From positions 68,055,824 through 68,119,823 of the forward strand of contig CM047807.1 of NCBI GenBank assembly GCA_026214975.1: a stretch of DNA of 64,000 nt. Direction: 5' to 3'. The position numbers were made by a program, and so were the translations under genes. Source of the stretch: Gentiana macrophylla. Lineage: Eukaryota > Streptophyta > Magnoliopsida > Gentianales > Gentianaceae. Below, one piece after another: positions 44,289-56,488 of the stretch (its first letter is position 1; each line of letters starts with the position of its first letter). The notes under the pieces were generated by a model. The model saw nothing but the letters and a program-made list of their open reading frames with translations, made no database searches and was not told the origin of the DNA.

Positions 44289-45770
44289 ATCTCCCACTTG
44301 CACGAAATGACAAGCAACGATTGTTTTTAGAGCACACCCTTTCTCATCTTATTCACAACACTCTCCCACTGCGGTACCCTCCAAGCACTCGACTTGGTAC
44401 ACTGATTAGTTAGGTTGTCGACTCGAGACGATCTTTAGGATTGAAACGTTGCCGGTCCTTCCAATCAAAGCGGTACTCTCTCTCAATATGCTTTTGACTT
44501 CTTATGACCGAGAAGATCCTTCTAAGCTATCTCTTCACTGTTTTCATGATGAAGTGATATCGGCTTATCGGACACCGGAATTTCTCCTGCACCAAAAAGG
44601 AAATTCTAAGCACTATGAGTAAACGCTGAGACCGAGATCAACTTAATGATCATCCTTAATCTGACTACAAGTCAGAATCAGTGTAGTCAACCATATTCAA
44701 GTTTGCACCTGAATATACAAGCATATGATTCCTCGTTATCTAAAGATACTTGAGGACGTACTAAACCGCTACTTATTGCTTGAATCCAAGATTCGATTAC
44801 TATTGACTTGTGATAACCTGACTTGCCATTATCCAAGAGAGACTCTATCCCATTTTCTCTTTATCCGAAGATTTAGAGAATCATTCCGAGAGGTAGGTAG
44901 GACTACTCGATGAATGTTGCATACGTATATGCATGATCGTCTTATTCAATAAGATAGGTGGGATAGCCAATGACTCATTCTCGTGAATTTGACCCAATCG
45001 ATTCTTAGAATATAGTCCAATTCTCTCATCCAGAGAATCTTGGCCTGTCGATTTCCGACTTGAGATAGCACACACATGTTGTTTCCAATCTGCTTTGAGT
45101 GTTATCATTCATTAACACTAATACTACTATTTTACCAATATTGATACCTAGTCTACAAAAGACTTATCAATATTCGGTCAAGTCCACATATTTTAAAACA
45201 TGCGACTTTTAATGACCGAGAGGTTCTCTTACATCCACAAAGACATAAGTCCCGGCGGTCAACTCCGCCATTTGTTCTAACCAAGACCTTTTCGTTCGAA
45301 TGAATCCAGCACTGTTTTACGGCAAGAAAGTCTCGTGGAATCACCCCTATTTTCTCGCTTTCTAACGAAATCTAGCAAGACCTGAGTGGTGAGAGAGTTC
45401 AAGGTCCGGTTAACTCTCTCCTTTTAGGAATCACCCCTAGACCACTCAAACTTTGTGTTTGAAAGTTAAACTTTCCTATTCATTCGACTCTTTTCGGCGT
45501 AGGACCAATTACTCCTAATGGGCCTGAGACACTCAGGTGGTTCTACAAGAGGCTGAACAGAACTGGAGTACCGAAACTCCATTCACAGGGATAAGGTTTT
45601 CGAACCAACCTCTTTGATCAGAATCCTATATAGCCCACAAAGAGCCACAGGTTATCAATCACCTCTGCAGACTATAAAGTCCACACAACCATAATGGGTC
45701 AATGGTTAAACCATACTCCCACTGCGTTCTGGGTGGATTGACATTCTGAGCTAGTAGTATTTATCAGTGT
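44289..45770 (-). other. LARD interior, 3' part
   Basis: Non-coding. It begins with ATCTCCCACT (the minus-strand polypurine tract) and repeats CTCCCACT at 44363 and 45717. The phrase GGAATCACCCCTA occurs at 45337 and 45427. No coding homology is seen on either strand; short frames look random. Confidence 0.7.
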
Positions 45771-45775
45771 AATCA

Positions 45776-47190
45776 TGTTGGTCCCAGAGAAGGGTGAAAC
45801 TATAGTCAGAGGGGGGGGGGGTGAATGACTATAGTGGAGTTTCAAAAACTTTTCTCTTATTTAAAAGCTTTTGGGCAGCGGATAAGTCCCTTCTTACTAC
45901 GTTGTTTTCAAATCAGTGTAGACGATCCAGATATAAGTTATGATGCAAAGCTAAATAAATAAATCTTTGTCAGAAAGTAAATGCAGTAAATTAAATTGAC
46001 ACAAGGCTTATAGTGGTTGAGTGGTGTAATCCCTTAATCCACTCTTCTCCCGTGATGATTGGAAGAATTCACTATTGTTTTCACAGATACAATAGTATGA
46101 TTGTCCTTGGCTTCCCAAGCTTCACAATCTACAAGACTATCACTCCTTGATCGCAACGACTTCAATGATTCGATCTTCCTTTGTCGCTCTTTGAGATCAA
46201 AATCCTTCAACAGCTATCACAGATTCAACTCCTTCTCAGATTGCCTCTGATTCAGTTGCTTCAGTTTGATGTGAATGTGATTCACACACTTGCTTGATCA
46301 ATCTCAGTTCTGAATATGACTTTGTAGTTCTGATACTTGAGTTGATCACTGGATATATCTTTGTAAGTTCAGAGAGAAGGCTTTTCAAATTGATAGAGTT
46401 TCTGCTTTCTTTCTTTTTGAATCATTGTTTTCTTTTTCTGTCAATGCCTTCTATTTATAGCCTTGAATAACCTTGGTTTTTGAAATTCCGTCCGTTGGCT
46501 ATATTAATGAGGGAATAATCCTTGACTTCATTCTTGATTCCCCTTAATTGTATTCTCCTTGATTTGTTGATCGTATTCTTTCTTCAAACGTATAGCGTAG
46601 AAAATCCGCCCTTGATTGATCCTTTAATGATTGTGCATTTAATGCATGATCTGCTGAATCTTCAACGTATATTAAATCGATCTTGTAAGTGTCTCTTCAC
46701 CGCTTGTAGAACGGTCGAGTGAGCCTTCCGACTTAGCCGTTAGTTCTTTCTTCGTTTTTTTGTTTTCTCTTTGCCGAAAGTCGGTGTACTCACCGATTCA
46801 ACTGTTTTCTTCTTTGTTCTAGTTATTGAAGAGTCTTTGTACTTCATCGATCCTTGATTTGGGTGAGACCGATTATGCGACACATTTGAATATTGAGTTT
46901 CATCACTTAAAACATAACTTAGACTTATCCAAGGTCATCACAGAATTCCTTGGTTATAAGTCGACTATAATGTCTTCATTTCTTCTCTGCTGGTGCTTGG
47001 CTGGCTTTACTTTGCCGAATATCTGTTTTTGCTTTGCCGTCCTACCAACTAGTACAGTACTTGTCTGACTTAACTTATACAACTTGTCAGACCCTAAGTA
47101 AAGACTTATACAGAGAATTCTAACTTATTTCAGCTTGCTATAACAAATTTAGTATGACCATCATCAAAACATAACAAAATGTTCCTAACA
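45776..47190 (-). repeat. second Sirevirus 3' LTR (minus)
   Basis: 1415 bp with TGTTGG...CTAACA ends, matching 56489-57890. The adjoining ATTTCCCCCTTTTGATGATGCC is the minus-strand Sirevirus polypurine tract and its CATCATC context. A run of ten G at about 45811 is longer than in the other LTR. Confidence 0.92.
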
Positions 47191-47338
47191 ATTTCCCCCT
47201 TTTGATGATGCCAAAACCCTCATAAGCCTGAACATAAGTTATCAAAATTTTCATAATACACAACATATTAAAAACTCAGCAATTTTATTCATCCATCATA
47301 GGGCAATAAGTTCTAAAACTTTATTCAAATGTTACAGA

Positions 47339-50300
47339 CTATATTTTGCTTAATTCAGCCTTGTACCTCTTGAACTTTGTAGTCTGAACCTCTTCAATGT
47401 CTTTCCAATCAATTTCTGGAAACTTCCACTTCCAGTAAGCCAAAGCTGTGTATTCAGATATACCCTGAAAAACTCTTTTGGCAAAAAGTCTGTTGAAATC
47501 AGGCATGGTCTCATTTGCCTTAGGTTCTCCAAAATATTTTTCAAGTCTTTCTCTAGCCTCAGCAATATGTGAATTTGCAAACTTGAGGCTTTTGTAGAGA
47601 CTCCACTGTTCCTGTTTCTCCACTCTTCCCATAGGATTGAAGAATTTTGCCATATATTTGAATTCTTCTTGTTGTTCAGCTGGAAAGTCTTCTGGTCCTT
47701 TTGCTGATAATGGTATGGCTGAGCTTGGTTTGTTGTTGGTTTGTTTGAGAAGTGCAAACTCCCTTTTGACTTCATTGTAGAGTTTGGCCATATCAGTTCC
47801 CATCCTTTCATCCTGATAGTTTAGCCAATCAGCCCAAGCTTCATCTTGTGAGAAGTGAGGATAAAGTCCTTCCTGTACTCTGAAAAATTCTCTTACATGG
47901 TCCAGTACATCTGCATCATATTCTGCTTTGCTTTGGTGACCAGTGTAAGTTCTGTGTTCCCAAGATATCCGGAGGCGCGCTTGCCTCGCTTTGGTGTTTC
48001 CTCTGGTGCTGGGTTTGTGTTGACTGGCTGATCCTCTTTGCTGACTAGATCCAGGCCTTTGTTGTCTGCCGGATCTGTCTCTATCATCATCTCTTCTTTG
48101 CATAGGATGAGGAAATCCAATGCAGGGTTCCTTTAGGGCCTTTTCTTTTTCTTCTCTGACTCTTCTTTGCTGTTCTTCCGCTTCATTTTCGATTCTTATT
48201 TCTCTGTCTCTTGCTCTCGGTTGTTCTTCAAGAAATTTGGGGTGTGATTGTTGATCCTTCAATTTCAGGCTTATCCCGATTTTCCCCTTTTTGGCAAAGA
48301 TCATCCCTTTCTTTGGAGTAAGATACTATTTGTGGCCTCTGCCGTGCCGATTAGAGAGTCAAGCTTTGATTCAATGGATGTGAAATGTGGTGATGATCGT
48401 TCGTTTCTCATTCACACTACGAAATTTAGTGCCAAAGGCCAACGCCATTGATTCATTTTCTTGGGAAATATCTTTGTCTGAGCCTCTGCAAGATTGTTGG
48501 TGATATTGATATTAAGTCGCTTCATCAGACTTCCTGTTGTTGAACCACAATGTTTTGTGCATCAATGTACTCTGCAATGGCACGAAACTTGTGTTCAATG
48601 GAGGAACTTTTGTCATTAAATGTCAAGTCATGGATCCGAGATACATGGCTTGTTGCTCAATTCTTCACCAAACAGGTCTCGCCGCTTTCTCAAAAGTTTC
48701 ATTTGTAATGCCGGTTGCCACCGAGAGAGTTTGTGCCTTGTGTCGGTGGTTCTCGTTCTGTTTTTGTCGTCCCTTGTTTTGATGTTGAGTGACATCCGCT
48801 CCGGCTTCCAAATCGTCAAGAATTTGGGTAGATGTATATCTTTGGAGTTGGTTGAGCTGCGATTCCCTATCTATCTCGTGCCGGGGTTGCTTTGATCAAG
48901 CGTGGCAAGAAGTGAACCGATGTCCACAATGTTTGTGTCGTTAGTGAACGGAGCGATGCAGACATCGGTTGAGTGGATGTCTTTCTTTGGAGTTGTAGAC
49001 TTGCCGGAGGCTTGTGGTTTCAAAATGTACGGAGAAGAGTAGTGTCATCAATTGCATCTGGTGCAGGGGAGTCCTCTTCTTTATCTTGACCAAGATCATC
49101 ATCATCATCCTGATCATGATCATTATCATCATGATCATCACCATCATCCTGATCATGATCATCTTCATCATCTTCTGAGTCGTTACTTTGTCTCCCAGAG
49201 ATCTGGGGCAGTTTTGCCTTGGCTGCATCAACCATTTCCCATAGAGGTGATTCGTCAAGTACACCTACCAGAGTTGTGATTCCCAGAAAGTCAAATAGCC
49301 ATGCTTCTTCAGCGAGCATGCGATCTGAGTCTTGAAGCTGTTGTTTAGAATCGCCTTCCTTCCACTCAAGATATTCTGCAATTCGATCATCTATATCGTT
49401 TGCAGACAATTGTACAGCTTCTTCTGGAGATGATTCCTCATCCTCTCCAGTGTTTTCTTTATTAGGATGCTGTTCATCCTCACTGATTTCTTCTTCTTGT
49501 TGTTCTGCTTCAGTGTCAGAACCTTCTTCCTCTTCTTCTTCATCAATCAATTGTCCAAAGTCCATCCTTTCCGGACTTATTTGAATCTTTTGTTTCTTTC
49601 TTTGACTGGGGTGCTTTGCGTGTGGATTTCTTCCTCTTCCCTTCCCCTGCCTTCTGTTGTTGTTTAACATAAGTAAACATGACTTTGGATTCATGCAGTT
49701 TGTGGAGTTGTACTGTGGGGACTTTGAGACATTGCAACAAGTAGTGTAACTGAATGCCATATGACTTTTTCACCCAGAATTGTCCTTTCTTTGTCTTTCC
49801 TTCTTTTGTCCCCTTGTTTGCTGCTTTTACTTCACCTTGGATTTGCTCTTTGAGTCTTAGAAAGAAGTATTTTGCCCAGTTGAATTGCAGATTATTGTAG
49901 ATGATTCCAATCAGCCTCATCCTGATTTCTGTCATTGCATTATTTGCTCCCAATTTTCCTTCAATGGTCTTGCCAATTAGGGCACTAAACTCATTGAATG
50001 GTTTCTTTAGAGCAGATCTCAAACAATTGACCTTTGTAGATCCTGGGTTTGCCGTTTTGGCAATGGGTGCCCAGAAATCATCCAAGTTTTGTGATACAGA
50101 TGTCACTTTTGCTTGACCTTTATTTGAAAGTTTAAGATGTTTGTGAATTACCTTTTCTGTAATCGCCACTTCTTTTCCGTGGACAGATGCTACAATCTTG
50201 TCTTCTTCCCACTCGTCACCTTCTTCAGCAGGGAGCCCAGGCACGTATTGTGCAGATTTCCAGAAGGAAATCAGACTTTCATAGCAAACCTCGGTTATAG

Positions 50301-50466
50301 GAGGATTGAGAAAGGTTGATAGTTTTAGGATTTTGCAGCCTGTTGCTAATCGTTTGGCATCTTCGTCATTTCCACACAGTTTCAAGTAGTGTTCTTCTTG
50401 AAAGAAGGATCCCGTGGCAATCGATTTTTCATATCCAGCTTGGGTGTTTGAGGAGGATGATGCCAT
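47339..50466 (-). pseudogene. second Sirevirus env-like ORF, interrupted
   Basis: About 3.1 kb between RNase H and the PPT. ATG at 50466 gives MASSSSNTQAGYEKSIATGS, and the frame stays open to 49543, including FNWAKYFFLRLKEQ. A frame change near 49570 leads to an acidic segment (EEEEEEGSDTEAEQ and an Asp/His-rich run encoded by CATCAT-type repeats at 49080-49165), ending at 49020. After a broken stretch, 48304-47339 is open for 321 codons: an Arg/Gln/Glu-rich part, then a folded-looking part ending in ALAYWKWKFPEIDWKDIE. Function unknown; the order mirrors the env-like ORF at 37127. Confidence 0.8.
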
Positions 50467-50554
50467 TTTTGAAAGGGAGAGAAATTTTGAAAATGATCTT
50501 GAGTTTGCAATAGAAAGAAACAAGAGTAGGGTTTGTAATTGGCAAGAAAGCGTA

Positions 50555-50840
50555 ACGATTTCTGAAAATCTCTAAGTCTTGTTTTTATAGTGTGATTTGG
50601 GTAGTGTGAACGTGGTTTTGAATATGGAAGGATTTTATGGCATAATGGCGTGATTTTGTGTATGAAAATCGCGATATTCGAGTGGAATGGGGGTGTGGTT
50701 TGAGGCAAGTAATGATAGAGCCCGGGAATCGAGGAGTTTATAATTCGAAAAATAATATAATTACCTCCATGATCATAAGTTGATCGCCACGTGTGTACAG
50801 AATAATCCTCCATAATTTCCTTATTCTCCACGTGTAATCA
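50555..50840 (-). promoter_or_regulatory. candidate internal promoter of second env-like ORF
   Basis: On the minus strand two ACACGTGG boxes (50835-50828 and 50795-50788) and a further CCACGTT (50615) precede a TATA box CTATAAAAA (50590-50582). The ATG at 50466 follows 116 bp after it, nearly the same as the 109 bp in the other Sirevirus. Promoter activity is inferred. Confidence 0.45.
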
Positions 50841-51090
50841 GAATTGATTTTGTTCACACTTTTAATTTGTCCAAGTCTTTATTTTGGTGAAGTGCCTCAT
50901 TTGGTCACTTAGCCGTTCCAATAGGTTCTTCTTCGAAATGAGCTGCTCCATGTAACTGTTCCTAACAATCAGTTAAGTTACCTTCGCTGGATACCAGTGC
51001 CTTACTTGCTGCATCTCCTGTAACGGAAAAGGTCCTACCAGTTAATGAAGTCACTTAGCCGATTACTCCAGTTAGCCGCTTTTTTTATAC

Positions 51091-52700
51091 TTATTCAATT
51101 TCAATCATTCCTAACTCAGTTCTTAGTTTACTGAATCTTTCATAACTGAGTGGTTTAGTGAATGTCAGCCAATTGATCTTCAGTGGGTATGTGTTTTAGG
51201 ATGACATCCCTCTTTTCAACATGGTCTCTGATAAAATGATGCCTCACATCTATGTGCTTTGTTCTTGAATGCAATACTGGATTTTCTATAATAGATATTG
51301 CACTTGTATTATCACACATGATTGGAATTGTTTTTTCTTCCACTCCATAGTCCCTTAGCTGTTGTCTTATCCAAAGTACTTGTGCACAACAGCTACCTGC
51401 TGCTATATATTCTGCTTCGGCTGTTGATGTAGATATGGAGTTTTGCTTTTTACTGAACCAAGAGACTAGTCTGGTCCCTAGCATTTGGCATGTACCAGAG
51501 GTGCTTTTTCTATCTATTTTGCATCCAAAGATAGTCGAGTCCGAATATGATATCAATGTAAATCCTCCATCTTTTGGATACCAAATACCAACATTTATAG
51601 TGTTTTTCAAGTATTTGATTATCCTTTTAGCTGCTAGAAGATGTGATTCTTTTGGTTGAGCTTGAAATCTTGCACACACTCCTACTGCAAATGCTATGTC
51701 AGGTCTGCTTGCAGTTAAGTATAATAATGATCCAATAATTCCTCTATACATTTTCTGATCAACATCTTTTCCTCCTTCATCTTTTCCAAGTATGACTCTG
51801 GCACACATTGGTGTGTCTGCTGTGCCACTTGTATCCATCCCATACTTGTGTATCAAATCTCTTGTATACTTGGCTTGACTAATGAAAATGCCATCCTTCA
51901 TTTGCTTTACTTGAAGGCCAAGGAAGTAGTTTAATTCTCCCATCATGCTCATCTGAAATTTGCTCTTCATTAGGTTTGCAAATTTCTCACACATTTTTCA
52001 TCCTCTCGATCCAAAGATTATGTCATCAACATAGATTTGTACCAAGAATGTGCTTGCTCCTTCCTCCAGGTTTGAATAGAGTCTTGTCAATAGTTCCTTT
52101 GTTGAATCCATTCTTGATCGAAATTGTGATAGTGTTTCATACCTGTGCTCTAGGTGCTGTTTGAGGCCATGTAGGCCTTCTTGAGTTTGTATACTTTGTC
52201 TTCTTTTCCTTTAATTTGAAATCCAGGGGTTGTTCTACATAAACTTCTTCTTCCAAAAGTCCATTTAGAATGCACTCTTTACATCCATTTGATATACTTT
52301 GAAGTCTTTGTGTGCAAAGAAATGCTAGAAAGAGTCCGATTGCTTCCAATCTTGCTCTTTTGGTGCAAATGTTTCATCATAATCTATTCCTTCACTTGGG
52401 AATAGCCTTTTGCAACTAGCCTAGCTTTGTTTCTCGACAACGAGTTCCTTGCTCATCCATCTTGTTCCTCGAATACCCATTTTGTACCAATGATGTTGGC
52501 CATTTCGTGTCTGTCAACAAGTTCCTGGACTTCATTTCTTTCAAATTCATTTAGTTCTTCTTGCATGGTCGTGATCCAATCTGCATTTTGGATTGCATCA
52601 TCTATGGTCTTGGGTTCCACTTGTGATAGAAAGCAAGTTAGCATGTGCTCCAGCTTGTCTTCCAGTTTCGACTCTGTGTGAATATCTCCAATGACTTGTT
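51091..52700 (-). pseudogene. second Sirevirus RT and RNase H
   Basis: RT begins with IQNADWITTMQEELNEFERN (about 52600). Its middle is frame-broken (52349-52137 gives LLEEEVYVEQP). The catalytic box YVDDIIFG is intact near 52031-52010. The frame 51994-51155 covers the rest: [36 protein letters not shown], RNase H TSGTCQMLGTRLVSWFSKKQ, STAEAEYIAAGSCC and HIDVRHHFIRDHVE. It shifts frame at ADI; the terminal TKPLSYERF region ends at TAA 51091. Confidence 0.9.
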
Positions 52701-53963
52701 CTTCGGGATGGTCTCTTAGCCAATTTAGATCCTGGTTGAAGTTGATCTTCACTTGGTGCTTCCATACCTTCATGTTTGAGCATGAACTTCAACTTCAGTG
52801 CTTCATCCGTTGTATTGATATGTGGCTCCTCTTGATCTTTAAAAGGATGATTCGGGATAGTAGTTGGTATGGTTGCATTTGTATAGATTTCTCTCTCGTG
52901 GTGCTTTCTCTTCTTGATCTTGAAGATCTTCACCATTTGTATTTGGTTCATCAAAAACCACATGTATTGATTCTTCAATCACCAAAGTTCTTTTATTGAG
53001 TACTCTGAATGCTTTGCTGGTGTCTGAGTATCCCATGAAGATTGCTTCATCACCTTCTCTCATCAAAGGTATGTAGTCGGGTTCTGTTTAAGACAAAACA
53101 TTTTGATCCAAACATATGAAAATATGAGATAGTGGGTTTTCTACCATTCCATATTTCATATGGAGTCTTTTCATGATGTTTGTTGATGATTGATCTATTT
53201 TGTGTATGGCATGCTGTGTTTGCTGCTTCATCCCAAAATCTCTTTGGTAAGCATGCTTCTGCTATCATTGTCCTGACTGCTTCCTTGATGGTTCTGCTTT
53301 TCTTTCTCGCTAAACCATTTTGTTGTGGAGTTCCCGCTGCAGATAGTTGATGTAACACTCCATTTTCTTCACAATAGGTTTCGATAATTTCATTTAGAAA
53401 TTCAATTGCCTCTATCTCGATCCGATCTTGATAATCTTTAGCTCTTTTTCATTTTGGAGTCTTCTCAGCAAATCTGGCAGCTTCTTGAGTGTTTCTTTCT
53501 TCTTGTTCATGAAAATGGTCCAGGTGTACTTTGAGAAGTCATCCACCACTACAAGAGTGTATTTCTTACCACTCACACTTACTGGTGTGACTGGTCCAAA
53601 CAGGTCCATGTGCAATAGATGTAGAACTCTTGTTGTAGATTGATGAGGCTTTGACTTGAATGAGCTTTTTATTTGTTTTCCTTTTTGACAAGCATCACAT
53701 AGACTCTCTTTCTTGAATGTGATTTCTGGCAGGCCTTCAACTAACTTGCTCCTTGATAGTTTGTTGATGGTCTTGAAATTCAGGTGATTTAATCTTCTGT
53801 GCCAAATCCAGCTTGTTGATTGTTTATTCTTGACAAGTAGACATGTTTCTGCCTTGGCTGTTCTCCAGTCCACCACATACATGTTGTCTTGTCTTCTACC
53901 TGCAAGAACTACTGTGTTGGTTTGACTGTGAATCACTTTGCATCCTTCTTTGTTGAAGTGCAC
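52701..53963 (-). pseudogene. second Sirevirus integrase and linker
   Basis: The frame 53963-53412 holds the complete zinc-binding domain (WHRRLNHLNF ... LCDACQKGK) and the start of the catalytic core (LHMDLFGPVTPVSVSGKKY). A frameshift falls at the second catalytic Asp (around 53420). The frame 53358-53050 has AAGTPQQNGLARKKSRTIKEAV and [19 protein letters not shown]. The post-integrase block [20 protein letters not shown] is in the frame at 53066-52839. Catalysis would be impossible from this copy. Confidence 0.88.
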
Positions 53964-53974
53964 ATTGTAGCCTT

Positions 53975-54260
53975 TGTCATGAATTGATCGATGCTCATCA
54001 GATTGAAGTTAAGTCCCTTGACATATGCCACATTTTGAATCTTTAGATTGTTCTTGAGTATTGTGCCTTCCCCCTTAATCTTGCCAGGGTTTTCTTTTCC
54101 TCCAAATGTGACTTTGGGTCCATCAAAAGCTTTGAAATCAGTGAGCCATTTCTTGTTTTCTCGTCATGTGTCCGGAACATCCACCTGTCTATGTACGGAC
54201 ATCCTACAAAACAGATTAATTAAATTTAGGTACCCAACACTGTTTGGGTCCATACCTGTT
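53975..54260 (-). pseudogene. second Sirevirus protease, frameshifted
   Basis: Near 54185 the minus strand shows the protease active-site region (GCSGHMT-type sequence), but an extra base within the DSG codons shifts the frame. Downstream (about 54120-54000) glycine-rich protease sequence continues in another frame towards the INT segment. Confidence 0.7.
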
Positions 54261-56340
54261 AGCAATCATGCCTCCCATACAAAGGTGTATCCAAAAGGTC
54301 TTCTTTTGGATAATTGAAGTCATCAACTTCATATGTGTAAGGCATGGCAGAATAGCTTCTAGTATTTTTACTGAAGATATTTTGATACTTTTCTCCACCT
54401 TTTGGTGCATTTACATCCTTCTTCACTTTCCAATATGCAGTGGGAAACCTTTCTTGCTTCATGTGTCTAGAATGCAGATTGATTTTTCTTAAACACATGA
54501 TGCATTTTGTGGAATGGTTTCCTTTTGTATTTTGGAGGTACAACATTCCAATCATCCTCTGAAGGATAGAGTCTGCCTTTTCCTTTCAGATGGCTATAGT
54601 TCTTGATTGACTGGAATGAGGATTTAGTTTGCTGTTTCACTACACTGGGTTTTGACTTCACGGAACAGATGATCTGTTGGAACCATGGTTCGTCCCTTTC
54701 TAAATTTTGGTCCACTAGTGGTCTGAATTTAGAATGATGTTTACCATTATTCCTACTTTCATCCTCGATCGTTGTAGCCAAGACAGATCCGATCCAAACC
54801 TTTTGGGGTTTGTAAAGTGGTGCTTTTAGTGGTGCAAAGTGGATACCTTCACTTGGTGAGGAGATTTTCTTAATCGATCTTTTAGTAAATGTATGTATGA
54901 TCATCCGCTTTTGTTGATCATTTAAGTGGGTCTCTTATTAGTTAATTCACCTTTGCTTCATCCAGCTTCTTTTTTAACCTCTTATTCTCTTTTCTTAGAT
55001 CCTTGCATTCCTTTTCCAGAATTTCATGATTCTTTTCAATTTCATCAAATTTAGTCATGAGATTTTGGACTAGGTCAGCTGTATCTAATGGGAGACTAGA
55101 GGATTGTGCAGTGTTAGATGTGGATGCATTAGATGAAAAACAGGAACTAGATGTTACCTCAGTTTTATCTGATTCTTTAGCCATTAAACATAGGCTTATT
55201 TCCTCAGTGTCTGAGCTATCACTTTTATCTTCATCCAATTCTTTGGTCATGAGGCATAGGCATGCCTTTTCATTTTCTGAGCTGTCTTCTTCATCACTAT
55301 CATCTGAGTCATTATCAGATGATTCTTCATGCTTTTCACTGCTGGATTCTGCCTTAAGTGCCTTCTTGCTCTTTCTCTTTTCAGATGCTCTGTATTTCTT
55401 CTTTTCATCATCTTTGTCATTTTCTTCATGACAATCAGCCTTGAAGTGACCTCTCTTATTGCAGTTGAAACATCTGTATTCATCATCTTTCTTCTTCATG
55501 TCTCTGTTTGAGCTTGACTTTTTGTTTGATGTTGAATTTCCTTTGAATGGCTTCTTTTAAACTCACAAAACGTTTAACTAATAAAGCTACCATTCTTTTA
55601 GTTCTTGTGTCTCTTTGTCGATGCAATCGGCAAAGTTACTTTTCTTTGGGGTGCAACTAATGCAGTGATTTTGTGTGTCTCTGCCGGTGCATCATCTTCG
55701 CCGTTTAATTCGAATTCATGAGCTTTTAATTGGGACATCAGTGTCATAGTGTCAGTGCTTTCAAGATTTGTTGTTCCTCCGACATCGATGTTATGATCTT
55801 CCATCTTTTCGTAGTCCTCTCAAGATCTTCAAGCATACTTCTTTCCGGGATATATGTGTCCAAGCTGTTGTAATTCACTGATGATGCTTGAGAATCTGTT
55901 GTCCATTTGATCAATGGATTCACCGGTCTTCATTTTAAAGTTCTCAAATTTCTGCTTTTGCAATGAGATAATTTGTTTTCTTTAATCGCTTGAGATCCTT
56001 CATTTATCAATGATAGCTTGTCCCACATCTCCTTTTGCTTTTGCGATCTTTAATTCTCATGAACATGTTGTCGTCTCAGGGTCTTCAAGATCATGTCTTT
56101 TGCAACATAGTCCGATTTGCTCTTCTCCTCGTCATCCTTGGTCCAATCCTTTTTAGGTTTGTCAATTTCCTTTCCTTGATCTCGCCTCTCGTGCCTACCA
56201 TAGTAGTGATTGTGATTGGTCCATCATTAATTACATCCAAAGATCTCTTCATGAGTTCTTTGCAAGATGAGATAGCATTCTTATTTTATATTCATCAAAA
56301 TTATTAACATTAAAAGCAGTACTTTTGACAAGAAGTCCGA
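54261..56340 (-). pseudogene. second Sirevirus gag and linker
   Basis: The N-terminal two thirds of gag (56340-55600) is frame-broken but recognisable: QKEMWDKLSLINEGSQ-type sequence, FKMKTGESIDQMDNRFSSI, and STDTMTLMSQLKAHEFELNG in the frame 55804-55598. The frame 55499-54942 carries a zinc knuckle, CFNCNKRGHFKADC, a serine/acid-rich segment and a coiled coil (EILEKECKDLRKENKRLKKK). The frames 54904-54467 and 54555-54259 are the gag-protease linker. Confidence 0.85.
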
Positions 56341-56474
56341 GGAATCCATCAAGTGCAATTGTAGATATAAATGTAAGTGTATGAAAATCTCAGATTTGAA
56401 AACTACTTTGAAAATATGTGATCTCCTTGTTACCGTAAATTAGATCCGAGCAGTCTCGATATTAGGAACACTTT

Positions 56475-56486
56475 GCTCCGATACCA
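56475..56486 (-). other. primer binding site, second Sirevirus
   Basis: Minus-strand TGGTATCGGAGC lies two bases inside the 5' LTR end at 56489. It is identical to the PBS at 30900 and 63924 and close to the initiator tRNA-Met type TGGTATCAGAGC. Confidence 0.9.
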
Positions 56487-56488
56487 AT

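Noticed and set aside
48926..49019. Intron or separate gene between the env-like segments
   Set aside because: No splice signals are convincing; the two env-like segments are better explained by frameshifts and a degenerate stretch.
55057..55431. 124-codon serine/leucine-rich frame on the plus strand
   Set aside because: Antisense of the gag zinc-knuckle and acidic tail of the second Sirevirus.
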